Below are positions 52,059 to 59,889 of a stretch of 64,000 bases of DNA, piece by piece; the stretch's first letter is position 1, and each line of letters begins with the position of its first letter. This stretch comes from Chloroflexota bacterium (GTDB lineage: Bacteria > Chloroflexota > Limnocylindria > Limnocylindrales > CSP1-4), in NCBI GenBank assembly GCA_016191345.1, contig JACPOU010000004.1, positions 38,932 to 102,931 of the forward strand, given 5' to 3'. Under the pieces are notes generated by a model. It searched no databases and was not told the origin of the DNA. It was given only the letters and a program-made list of their open reading frames with translations. A program made the position numbers and the translations under genes.

Positions 52059-52117
52059 CTGGACTGCCGGGCCACCCGGAACGGTAGATGACGTCCCCAT
52101 CTGGACTGCCGCGCCGG
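52059..52117 (+). repeat. Two diverged copies of the GGACTG(T/C)CG(C/G)GCC repeat
   Basis: CTGGACTGCCGGGCCAC (52059-52075) and CTGGACTGCCGCGCCGG (52101-52117) are related to the minus-strand repeats at 5841-5899. They sit between convergent genes. The spacing between copies is 42 nt in both places. No gene is seen in the rest of this 230-bp gap. Confidence 0.55.
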
Positions 52118-52146
52118 CGGCCACGCCGACGCCTCGCGCGACCACC

Positions 52147-53277
52147 TCAACGGCCGAAGACCCTGACCTCGGCCGCCTCCAGCTTCGACCACCAGCGGTG
52201 GTACCGGCTGTAGACCTTCGGGTCGCGGGCAAGAAGGAACCCGGTGAGCGCGGCGGCCTCCGACTCGAGCCCGATCCAGTCGGCCTTCGTGAGTGCGCGG
52301 AACGCGCTCGCCTCGATCGCGCCGTCGAGGAGCCGCCACACGCCGGCGACCCGCCCATCGACGAGCAGCGTCGGCAGCGTGTCGCCGTTCTGGTGGATGA
52401 CCCGCCGCCGGTAGTCGGGCGGGATGACTCGGCTCCGGTCCGCGTAGGCGAGCAGGACGCTGTCCCACATCGGCAGGAGGCGCGGCGGCGCCAGCTCGTC
52501 GCCGCCGGGGATGGATGCGCCGGCGATGTCGTACAGCTCGGCGCCGTCCGGTCCTTCCAGCCGCACGATGTCCTCGCCGAGGGCGGCAAGCGCCTCGCGG
52601 ACGACCGGACGCCGGAGGATCGTGAACTGCGCGACGTCGACCACGGATGCCGGCCCGAAGCCCTCGAGGTATCGCCGGACGAGATGCCGGGTGGCCGCCG
52701 CCCGCTCCTCGGCCGGGAGCGTTGACGGTGCGGCCCGGAACCGGGACCTGAGGCTGAACGACCACGGCGGGCCGGCCGGCACGTGATGGAGCGGCGCGAA
52801 GGTCCGGTACGCCCACCACATCCGTGGCTGGGGCGCCCCGAGCCGCTCCGTGATCAGCGCCTCGATCTCCGCCTTCGACCGCGGGGTCCTCGCGAAGTCG
52901 AGGACGTGCAGGAGCAGGCCGTCCGCGTCGGCGATCGCGAGCCCGGTCTCCCGGTAGCGGCCGTCGTGGAGCCGGGATGCCCGGAGGCTCGACACCATGG
53001 CCGCGTGGAATCGTGGGTAGTCCCCGGCCGTGACCGCATGGAGCGTGATCCGGACGAGCGACGACTTCACGATCGACCCGCCGGCGAACGCGGCATCCAG
53101 CTCCATCGGATCGAACCCCGCGAGGCGGTTCCAGAGCGCGATGTAGGGCGACGCCGGTTCCTGGGCCTGGAGCGCGACGACCCGGTGGACGCCCTCCACC
53201 ACGTCCACTGCGCGGCGTTCGAGCAGGAGCTGGCGGTCCAGCGTGGCCCGGTTGAGCTGGCGTTCGGTCAGCGGCAT
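52147..53277 (-). CDS. Winged-helix DNA-binding domain protein (HTH_42/AlkZ-like)
   Basis: A 376-residue protein of the HTH_42 family (PF06224 type), related to the DNA glycosylases YcaQ/AlkZ. The N-terminus MPLTERQLNRATLDRQLLL, the QAQEPASPYIALWNRL segment and GGSIVKSSLVRITLHAVTA are characteristic. The QxQ-like catalytic motif of AlkZ appears as LQAQEP, close but not decisive. ATG 53277 has CAGAAT six bases upstream, consistent with leaderless transcription; the track start is 36 bases longer. Could be DNA repair or regulation. Confidence 0.82.
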   Translation of the reverse strand: MPLTERQLNRATLDRQLLLERRAVDVVEGVHRVVALQAQEPASPYIALWNRLAGFDPMELDAAFAGGSIVKSSLVRITLHAVTAGDYPRFHAAMVSSLRASRLHDGRYRETGLAIADADGLLLHVLDFARTPRSKAEIEALITERLGAPQPRMWWAYRTFAPLHHVPAGPPWSFSLRSRFRAAPSTLPAEERAAATRHLVRRYLEGFGPASVVDVAQFTILRRPVVREALAALGEDIVRLEGPDGAELYDIAGASIPGGDELAPPRLLPMWDSVLLAYADRSRVIPPDYRRRVIHQNGDTLPTLLVDGRVAGVWRLLDGAIEASAFRALTKADWIGLESEAAALTGFLLARDPKVYSRYHRWWSKLEAAEVRVFGR

Positions 53278-53283
53278 CGGGGG

Positions 53284-53289
53284 ATTCTG
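53284..53289 (-). promoter_or_regulatory. Candidate leaderless -10 hexamer CAGAAT
   Basis: CAGAAT six bases before ATG 53277 on the minus strand. Confidence 0.4.
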
Positions 53290-53344
53290 GCCTGCCTGGA
53301 CCGCGGCGCACAAGGCGGTTCGGCAACCGGTTGACTGACTACCC

Positions 53345-53350
53345 TACGAT
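53345..53350 (+). promoter_or_regulatory. Candidate leaderless -10 hexamer TACGAT
   Basis: TACGAT seven bases before ATG 53358. The seven-base spacer CGCGCAG contains no ribosome site. Confidence 0.5.
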
Positions 53351-53357
53351 CGCGCAG

Positions 53358-54716
53358 ATGCCCGATCGCGTCCCTGCCGCCGCGGGCGGCCCAGCCGTGC
53401 CGTCGCCGGAACCCCACGGTGTCGGCGCGCGCCTGACGACCGCGCAGGTCAGCGCCATCAACCGCTTCCCCGACGACAACCCGAACCCGGTCATGCGCAT
53501 CGATGCCGACGGGCACCTCATCTACGCCAACCCGGCGAGCGCGCCGATCCTCAGCACGCTCGGCGTCGCCGTCGGCGACGAGGTGCCGGCCGAAACCCTC
53601 GCCCGCTTCGAGGCCGTCGCGGCGGAGCGGGGCTTCGTCGAGATCGTCGCCGCCAGCCGTACCTACGCGGTGTGGCCCGTCCCGATCCGCGACATGGACT
53701 TCACGAACCTCTACGGCACCGACGTGACCGCCGAGCGGGCGATCGTGAAGTTCCCCGACCAGAACCCCAACCCGGTCTTCCGGATCCACTGGGACGGACG
53801 CCTCGCGTACGCGAACCCGGCGAGCCGGCCACTCATCGCCGGGCTGGGGCTGGCGGTCGGCGTGGTCCTGCCGGACGAGCTCCGCGATCGCCTGCTGGCC
53901 CGGGTCCGGGCGACGGACGGCGACATGGTCGAGGTGGAGAGCGCGCGGCGCACGTATGCGCTCCTGCCGGTCGACGTGCCCGAGTTCGGGTTCATCAACG
54001 TCTACGGGACCGACATCACGGCGGTCAAGGAGCGCGAGCGGCTGGCCCGCGAGAACGAGCGGCTCCTGCTCAACATCCTGCCCGAGCCGATCGCCGCCCG
54101 GCTGCGGGAGGGCGAGCCGCTCATCGCTGACCGTTTCGACGACGTCACGCTCCTCTTCGCCGACATCGTCGGCTTTACCCAGCTCTCGGCGTCGATGTCG
54201 GCGCAGGAACTCGTCGCGGTGCTGAACGACGTCTTCACGGTCTTCGACAACCTGGTGGATCGCTATGGCCTCGAGAAGGTCAAGACGATCGGCGACGCGT
54301 ACATGGTCGTCGGCGGGATGCCGGAGCGATCCGACGATCATGTCGCGCGGGTCGTGAGCATGGCGCTGGACCTCGCCGACTGCGTGGCCGGGATCCCCGC
54401 CGCCGCACGGCTCGGGATCACCTTCCGGATCGGAATCCACTGCGGGCCGGTCGTGGCCGGCGTGATCGGGACGAAGAAGTTCATCTACGACGTCTGGGGC
54501 GACACCGTCAACCTCGCCAGTCGCATGGAGTCCCTCGGGATCCCGGGCCGCGTCCAGGTCACGCCGGCCGTCGCCGAGCGACTGGACGCCACGTTCGAGG
54601 TGGAGGCGCGCGGCCTCATCGACGTCAAGGGCAAGGGTCCGATCCCGACGTATCTCATCGTCGGGCGCGTTGCCGAGGTTCGCGAAATACCTGTGGACAC
54701 GACGATGAACATCTAG
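53358..54716 (+). CDS. PAS-PAS class III adenylate cyclase
   Basis: A 452-residue soluble signalling enzyme. Two duplicated PAS-like sensors begin FPDDNPNPVMRIDADG and FPDQNPNPVFRIHWDG, each ending in YGTDxTA. A short coiled coil (KERERLARENERLLLNILP) links to the cyclase domain. Metal Asp residues are in LLFADIVGFT and the second metal motif, the purine-specifying Lys/Asp pair in VKTIGDAYM and YDVWGDTVNLASRME. This set fits adenylate rather than guanylate cyclase. Start 53358 is preferred over the TTG at 53331 on promoter spacing. Confidence 0.92.
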   Translation: MPDRVPAAAGGPAVPSPEPHGVGARLTTAQVSAINRFPDDNPNPVMRIDADGHLIYANPASAPILSTLGVAVGDEVPAETLARFEAVAAERGFVEIVAASRTYAVWPVPIRDMDFTNLYGTDVTAERAIVKFPDQNPNPVFRIHWDGRLAYANPASRPLIAGLGLAVGVVLPDELRDRLLARVRATDGDMVEVESARRTYALLPVDVPEFGFINVYGTDITAVKERERLARENERLLLNILPEPIAARLREGEPLIADRFDDVTLLFADIVGFTQLSASMSAQELVAVLNDVFTVFDNLVDRYGLEKVKTIGDAYMVVGGMPERSDDHVARVVSMALDLADCVAGIPAAARLGITFRIGIHCGPVVAGVIGTKKFIYDVWGDTVNLASRMESLGIPGRVQVTPAVAERLDATFEVEARGLIDVKGKGPIPTYLIVGRVAEVREIPVDTTMNI

Positions 54717-54737
54717 ACATTGCGGGGCCCCTGGGCT

Positions 54738-54743
54738 GATACT
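54738..54743 (+). promoter_or_regulatory. Candidate leaderless -10 hexamer GATACT
   Basis: GATACT seven bases before ATG 54751, no ribosome site. It would drive the modE-like/modA/modB operon. Confidence 0.4.
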
Positions 54744-54750
54744 CCGCGCC

Positions 54751-55188
54751 ATGGCGAAATCCACCGACAGCGCTGGGCCCCGGATCCGGGTCGGCCAGGC
54801 CGCGGAGATGCTCGGGGTCTCGGTCGAGACACTGCGGCGATGGGAGGCCGAGGGCCGCCTCGCGATGGAGCGATCCGACGGCGGCCAGCGGCTCGTCGCG
54901 ATCGGCGAGGTGGCACGCCTCCTGGCCGAGCGGCGGAAGGCCTCGACCGACCGGCCGATCGTCGCCCAGTCGGCGCGCAACCGGTTCGCGGGAATCGTGA
55001 CCCGGATCGAGCGGGACCGGGTCGCGGCGGTCGTCGAGGTGATCGCGGGCCCCCACCGGCTGGTCAGCCTCATGACGGCAGAGGCGATCGACGACCTCGA
55101 CCTGCGAGTCGGCGACGAGGCGATCTGCATCGTGAAGGCGACGAACGTCATCGTCGAGGTGCCGTCGGGCCGCGAGGCGCGCATTTGA
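54751..55188 (+). CDS. MerR-type HTH plus TOBE molybdate-binding regulator
   Basis: A 145-residue one-component regulator. The N-terminal HTH RVGQAAEMLGVSVETLRRWEAEGRL is MerR/excisionase-like. The C-terminal ~68 residues (NRFAGIVTRIERD ... LDLRVGDEAICIVKATNVIVEV) are a Mop/TOBE domain that binds molybdate or tungstate. It is translationally coupled to modA (TTGA overlap), so it most likely controls the operon in response to oxyanion level, taking the place of ModE. Confidence 0.92.
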   Translation: MAKSTDSAGPRIRVGQAAEMLGVSVETLRRWEAEGRLAMERSDGGQRLVAIGEVARLLAERRKASTDRPIVAQSARNRFAGIVTRIERDRVAAVVEVIAGPHRLVSLMTAEAIDDLDLRVGDEAICIVKATNVIVEVPSGREARI

Positions 55189-55988
55189 TCCGTCGCCTCC
55201 TCCTGGCCGGAGCGGTCCTCGTCGTCGGAGGCTGCCGCCCGGCAACATGGCCCGGTACCGACCTCGCCGCCTCGCCGCCGGCCAGCCTCACGGTCTACGC
55301 CGCCGCGTCCCTCAAGGCACCGCTGGCCGCGGTTCGCGCCGCGTACGAGTCGGCCGTTCCGGGCGTGACGCTCACGATCTCGAGCGGCTCGTCCGCGGCG
55401 CTCCGGACGCAGATCGAGCAGGGTGCCCCGGCCGACGTGTTCCTCTCGGCCGACACGGCCAACGCGCAGCGCCTCGTCGATGCGGGCCTCGCGGCCGGCC
55501 CGGCCGTGCCGTTCGCCGGGAACGAGCTGGCCGTCGTCGTGCCAAAGGACAACCCGGCCGGATTGCGGACTCCAGCCGACCTCGCGAACCCGGGCGTGGC
55601 CATCGTCGCCGCCGGCGACGCCGTCCCGATCACCGCCTACGCGACGCAGCTGATCGAGAACCTCGCCGCGCTGCCCGGCTACCCTGGCGGCTTCGCCGCC
55701 GCGTGCGCCGCGAACATCGTGTCGAAGGAGGAGGACGTCCAGGCGGTCGTGGCGAAGATCGCGCTCGGCGAGGGCGATGCGGCGATCACGTATGCCACCG
55801 ATGTGATCGCCCGGGCGGGCGTCACGAGGGTCGCGATCCCGCCGGCGGCGAACGTACGCGCGGCCTACGCCGGGGTCGTCGTCAAGGCCGCTCCGTCCAG
55901 CGAGGCGGCCACGGCGTTCCTCGCCTGGCTTGCGGGAAGCGACGGGCAGGCGATCCTCGCCGGCTTCGGATTCCTCCCGCCTCCATGA
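55185..55988 (+). CDS. modA: Molybdate ABC transporter substrate-binding lipoprotein
   Basis: A 267-residue periplasmic-type binding protein with lipobox LVVGGC giving a membrane-tethered lipoprotein. Typical ModA segments are VYAAASLKAPLAAVRAAYE, SGSSAALRTQIEQGAPADVFLSAD and GDAAITYATDV. The start is TTG overlapping the regulator stop. It captures molybdate or tungstate for the ModB permease encoded next. Confidence 0.94.
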   Translation: MIRRLLLAGAVLVVGGCRPATWPGTDLAASPPASLTVYAAASLKAPLAAVRAAYESAVPGVTLTISSGSSAALRTQIEQGAPADVFLSADTANAQRLVDAGLAAGPAVPFAGNELAVVVPKDNPAGLRTPADLANPGVAIVAAGDAVPITAYATQLIENLAALPGYPGGFAAACAANIVSKEEDVQAVVAKIALGEGDAAITYATDVIARAGVTRVAIPPAANVRAAYAGVVVKAAPSSEAATAFLAWLAGSDGQAILAGFGFLPPP

Positions 55989-56800
55989 GCGTGGCACGCC
56001 GGTCCGGAGCCCCGGGAACATGGTCGCTCGGCCTCGTCACCGGGCTCCTTCTGCTGTTCCTGGGCCTGCCGGTCGTGGTGATCGTGGCTCGGTCCCTCCT
56101 CGACGGGTCGCTGGCGGCCGCGATCATGACCCGTGTCGTCCTCGATGCGCTCGGGCTCAGCCTCGGGACGACGGCCGTGAGCCTCGTGATCTCCCTCGGG
56201 TTCGGGCTGCCGCTGGCCTACGTCCTCGCCCGCCGGCCGTTCCGCGGCTCCGGGCTCATCGAGATCGTCGTGGACCTCCCGATCGTGCTGCCGCCGGCGG
56301 TGGCCGGCCTTGGCCTGCTCCTCGTCCTCGGCCGCCGCGGGCTCGTCGGGGAGGCCCTGGGGGCGAGCATCCCGTTCACCACCGTCGCCGTCATCCTCGC
56401 TCAGGTCTTCGTCTCGGCCCCGTTCTTCGTCCGGTCCGCGCGGACCGGGATCGCGGGCGTGGACCGCGACCTCGAGGACGCGGCCCGGGTCGACGGCGCG
56501 AGCGAACGCCAGGTCTTCACCTCGATCACGATGCCGCTCGCCCGTGCCGCCCTGGCCGCGGGGCTGGTGATGACATGGGCGCGCGCGCTCGGCGAGTTCG
56601 GGGCGACGATCCTGTTCGCAGGCAACGTCGAGGGCCGGACCCAGACCCTGCCGCTCGTCGTCTACTCGGCGTTCCAGGCTGGCGATCTCGATGCCGCCAT
56701 CGCGGCCGGGGCGATCCTCGTCCTTGCCGCGATCGGCGTGCTCGTCGCGGTCCGGCTCGTCCACTGGGGCCGCGTCCTCGACGCCCGCGGGATCGGCTGA
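55985..56800 (+). CDS. modB: Molybdate ABC transporter permease
   Basis: A 271-residue permease with about five to six helices and the EAA coupling loop EDAARVDGASERQVFTSITMPLARAAL. ATG overlaps the modA stop (ATGA). The ATPase gene modC, which normally follows, is absent. The next gene is a CaCA-type antiporter, so the ATPase must be encoded elsewhere or shared. Confidence 0.94.
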   Translation: MSVARRSGAPGTWSLGLVTGLLLLFLGLPVVVIVARSLLDGSLAAAIMTRVVLDALGLSLGTTAVSLVISLGFGLPLAYVLARRPFRGSGLIEIVVDLPIVLPPAVAGLGLLLVLGRRGLVGEALGASIPFTTVAVILAQVFVSAPFFVRSARTGIAGVDRDLEDAARVDGASERQVFTSITMPLARAALAAGLVMTWARALGEFGATILFAGNVEGRTQTLPLVVYSAFQAGDLDAAIAAGAILVLAAIGVLVAVRLVHWGRVLDARGIG

Positions 56801-56845
56801 CGGATCGCTCCGCCAGGGCACGCGGCTCCGGTACCCATTCGCGCG

Positions 56846-57412
56846 ATGCATCGCCTCCGGATCCTCGGCCGGCGCACCTCGATCGTCCTCGGCATCGGGG
56901 TGCTTGCCGTCGGGGCCTCGGCGATCCTCGTGTCGATCGATGGCGCCCCGGTGGCGGTCTTCCTCGCGACCGCGGTCGCGCTCGCGGTGCTCGCCACGCT
57001 GGTCGGCGAGGGCACGGACCAGGTCAGCGTCCGCCTCTCACCGGCTGCGACCGGCATCCTCCAATCCGGCCTCGGCAACCTGCCCGAGCTCTTCATCGCC
57101 TTCTTCGCGCTGCAGGCCGGCCTCGTCGTCGTCGTCCAGTCGGCGCTCATCGGCTCGATCCTCGCGAACAGCCTGCTCGTGCTCGGGATCGCGCTGACGC
57201 CCGTCCTGGTCCTGCTGTCGATCCTCCTCGGCGGCGCCCCGCTGACCCTCGTGGTGAGCCCGCTCCTGGCCGCCGCCGTGGCGCTCTCCGCGGTCCTCAC
57301 CCTGGTGATCGTCTTCGACGGCGAGAGCAACTGGCTCGAGGGTCTCGCCCTCATCGGCCTCTACATGATCATCGCGGCGTCGGTCTGGTGGGGCCCGGCC
57401 ATCCCCACCTGA
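56846..57412 (+). CDS. Half-size Ca2+/cation:H+ antiporter (CaCA family)
   Basis: A 188-residue membrane protein with about six helices. It has one alpha repeat (SGLGNLPELFIAFFALQAGL ... ALIGSILANSLLVLG) like the alpha-1 repeat of ChaA/VCX1 exchangers. Then, where the second half should be, only the family C-terminus appears (VFDGESNWLEGLALIGLYMIIA). Full-length members are about 350 residues with two alpha repeats. It could function as a homodimer or be an internally deleted remnant. It starts 45 bp after modB. Confidence 0.8.
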   Translation: MHRLRILGRRTSIVLGIGVLAVGASAILVSIDGAPVAVFLATAVALAVLATLVGEGTDQVSVRLSPAATGILQSGLGNLPELFIAFFALQAGLVVVVQSALIGSILANSLLVLGIALTPVLVLLSILLGGAPLTLVVSPLLAAAVALSAVLTLVIVFDGESNWLEGLALIGLYMIIAASVWWGPAIPT

Positions 57413-57527
57413 GCGGGTTCGCAACCGGGGCGCAACCGAACCGGTCCCGGGGTGGCATCGCCGCGGCCACCGTCGACGGCCGAGGATGCAGGCTCACGAG
57501 ACTCCTGCGTCCAGCCCGGAGGGCGAC

Positions 57528-57749
57528 ATGCTCCAGCAACCCGAGAACATCCGACCGGCGATCGTCGTCCGTGACGGCCAGCTCGCCGCCGTGACGTGCG
57601 CGACGTGCGGCTGCCGGCTCCAGAAGGACGCGAGCGAGGGCGTCTGGCGCCACTTCGGCGCCCTCGGCGGCCGCGATGCGCGCAGCCACCGGACGGCCTG
57701 CGTCGATCTCGCCCACGACGCGTCCGGGCGGATCGCCGTCCCGGCCTGA
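57528..57749 (+). CDS. Small putative zinc-ribbon-like protein
   Basis: A 73-residue protein starting at ATG 57528 after GGAGGGCG. The track start at 57486 is 14 residues longer. CATCGC, followed by WRHFGALGGRDARSHRTAC, provides Cys/Cys and His/Cys pairs that could bind one metal. No known family. Possibly a small regulatory or nucleic-acid-binding protein. The 115-bp gap before it contains a short inverted repeat GGTTCG/CGAACC. Confidence 0.6.
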   Translation: MLQQPENIRPAIVVRDGQLAAVTCATCGCRLQKDASEGVWRHFGALGGRDARSHRTACVDLAHDASGRIAVPA

Positions 57750-57802
57750 CCCCGGTCCAGCGCGATCGGGCCGCAGCGCCGATCGCGCGTGCGGCTGACC
57801 GA

Positions 57803-58507
57803 TCAGACCCGGCTCGACGGCTCCACGCGATAGCCCACGCCACGCACCGCGACGATCGACGGCCCGCCGGCCTCGTCCAGCTTCGAGCGGAGGCGCGCCA
57901 GGTGCGGCTTCAGCCACAGGAGGTCCGGATCCTGCTCGCCGGGCCAGCCCGCCCTCGCGAGGCGCAGGTGTGGCACGAGGTCGCCCGCCGCGCGCACGAG
58001 CGACTCGAGGAGGCGGTACTCCGTCGGGGTGAGGACGAGCAGGGTCGCCCCGACACGCGCCTCGTGGCGGGCCGGGTCCAGGGCCAGGCCTTCGAACGTC
58101 GCCGGCCCGCCAAGCTCCGCCGCCTCACCCCGGTCGGCGCGGCGCATGACCGCGGCGATCCGGGCGAGCAGCTCCGCGCGCCCGAACGGCTTCACCAAGT
58201 AGTCGTCCGCCCCGATCCCGAGCGCCTTCACCTTGGCGCCCTCGGAGCTCTCGCCGGAGACGACGATGATCGGCGCGGAGCCCGCGCCCCGGATCTGGCC
58301 GGCGACCGTGAAGCCGTCCGGGCCGGGCATCGCGAGGTCCAGCAGCACGAGGTCCGGATGCTCCTCGCGGAAGCGCCGGACGGCGGTCAGCCCGTCGTAG
58401 GCAGTGATGACCTGGTGCCCCTCGGTGCCGACGAGCGCCGTGATCGCCCCGACCATGGCCGGGTCGTCATCGACGACGAGGATGCGGAGCGGGCGGGATC
58501 CGGGCAC
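57803..58507 (-). CDS. OmpR/PhoB-family response regulator
   Basis: A 234-residue regulator. The receiver domain has the acidic pocket VVDDDPAM, phospho-acceptor Asp in LVLLDLAMPGPDG and Lys in DDYLVKPFGR. The C-terminal winged helix is recognisable by LTPTEYRLLESLVR and VRGVGYRVEP. The GTG start lies nine bases after the histidine kinase stop, making a two-gene two-component operon. Confidence 0.95.
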   Translation of the reverse strand: MPGSRPLRILVVDDDPAMVGAITALVGTEGHQVITAYDGLTAVRRFREEHPDLVLLDLAMPGPDGFTVAGQIRGAGSAPIIVVSGESSEGAKVKALGIGADDYLVKPFGRAELLARIAAVMRRADRGEAAELGGPATFEGLALDPARHEARVGATLLVLTPTEYRLLESLVRAAGDLVPHLRLARAGWPGEQDPDLLWLKPHLARLRSKLDEAGGPSIVAVRGVGYRVEPSSRV

Positions 58508-58516
58508 GGGCTTCTC

Positions 58517-59794
58517 CTAGACGGCGGCGACGGCGGGCAGGGCGATGACGAAGCGGGCGCCGTGGTCGGGGGCGGGCTCGCACCAGAGATGCGCGCCCAT
58601 CGACTCGCCGAGCCGCTTGGCGGCGTACAGGCCGATCCCGGAACCCCGGGCGGTCTGCGTGTCGCGGCGAGCGTACGGCTCGAAGATCCGCTCCCGCCAC
58701 TCCTCGGGGATCCCCGGGCCCTGGTCCTCCACGCCGATGCGGACGGTGCCCTCGGCCATCTTCCAGTCGATCCGGATCCGTGTTCCCGGCGGGGCGTACT
58801 TCACGGCATTCTCGACGAGGTGCTCCAGGATCTGGCGGAGCCGCGGCGGGTCGGCGATCGCATGGAGCCGGACGCCCCCGGCGATGACCAGCTCATGGCG
58901 GGCGAGGATGGGTCCGAGGTCGTGGACGACCTCGCGGATGAGGTCGGCGACGTCCGTCGGCTCCACGGCAGCCGGCTGGTCGGGGACCACCCGCACGGAG
59001 GCGAGGATCGAGTCGACGAGCCGGTCCAGCCGCTCGATCTGCTCCATGGTCCCGTCGTGCCAGCTCGCCCGGCGCTGGCGCCGCTCCTGGTCCCGCGACG
59101 AGCGGCCCTCGAGGGGCGGCTCCTCCGAGAGCAGGTCGGTGTAGGCCCGCACGACGGCCAGCGGCGTCCGCAGCTCGTGCGTCACGAGGGCGATCAGCTC
59201 GGCCCGCGCCTCGTCGATCGCCTTGAGCTCGGCGGCTCGCTGCTCCGCCTCCTGCTGCTGCCGGCCCTTCTCGACGATGCCGGCCAGAAGGTCGGCGATC
59301 GCGCCGAGCTGGGCGACGTCCGCGTCGGTGAACTCGCGTTCGCGCTCGGTCTGGATGTTGAGGACGCCGACCGTCCGGTCGTTCCAGGCGAGCGGCACGG
59401 AGAGCATCGACGTGATGAACCGGCGCTGGTCGATGCCCCGGACCCACAGGAACCGTGGGTCGTCCTCGATGTCGGGGATGACGATCGGCTGACGGGTCGC
59501 GGCGACGCGCCCGGTGACGCCTTCCCCATACGGGACGCGGGCGCGGCCGATCTGGAAGCGATCGAGGCCGTTCGTCGCGGCGAGCGTCAGGTGCGCCCCG
59601 TCGCGATCCACGAGGTACAGCGACGAGACGTCGGCATGGAGCACGTCCCTCGTCTCGTCGACGACGGTCTCGAGGAGTTCGTCCCACGTCTGGGCGGTGG
59701 TCGCGAGGCGGGCAACGCGATGCAGGAACCGGAGCTGGTCGAGCTGCTCGGCTCCCGGGACCTGGGCCCTGTCGGCGTCCACCACGGCGATCAC
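58517..59794 (-). CDS. Soluble GAF-domain sensor histidine kinase
   Basis: A 425-residue kinase. Residues ~10-170 are a GAF domain (LRFLHRVARLATTAQ ... VLNIQTEREREF). HisKA has H-box IALVTHELRTPLAVV with an insertion rich in Arg/Glu after it. HATPase has ENAVKYAPPG, DQGPGIPEEW and GSGIGLYAAKRLG. No membrane helices, so it senses an intracellular signal, as in KdpD/NarL-type GAF kinases. GTG 59794 with TACCTT six bases before it is chosen; the track start at 60088 runs antisense into ppc. Confidence 0.92.
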   Translation of the reverse strand: MIAVVDADRAQVPGAEQLDQLRFLHRVARLATTAQTWDELLETVVDETRDVLHADVSSLYLVDRDGAHLTLAATNGLDRFQIGRARVPYGEGVTGRVAATRQPIVIPDIEDDPRFLWVRGIDQRRFITSMLSVPLAWNDRTVGVLNIQTEREREFTDADVAQLGAIADLLAGIVEKGRQQQEAEQRAAELKAIDEARAELIALVTHELRTPLAVVRAYTDLLSEEPPLEGRSSRDQERRQRRASWHDGTMEQIERLDRLVDSILASVRVVPDQPAAVEPTDVADLIREVVHDLGPILARHELVIAGGVRLHAIADPPRLRQILEHLVENAVKYAPPGTRIRIDWKMAEGTVRIGVEDQGPGIPEEWRERIFEPYARRDTQTARGSGIGLYAAKRLGESMGAHLWCEPAPDHGARFVIALPAVAAV

Positions 59795-59800
59795 GATACA

Positions 59801-59806
59801 AAGGTA
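59801..59806 (-). promoter_or_regulatory. Candidate leaderless -10 hexamer TACCTT
   Basis: TACCTT six bases before the histidine kinase GTG at 59794, on the minus strand in the 95-bp divergent gap with ppc. Confidence 0.4.
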
Positions 59807-59889
59807 CGGTTCGACACGGGCCGGATCGGTTGCGACGAGGTCGAGCGAATGTTGCGGCTCGGGCCCAGCCGACCGGCCGGAGAGGCTGC

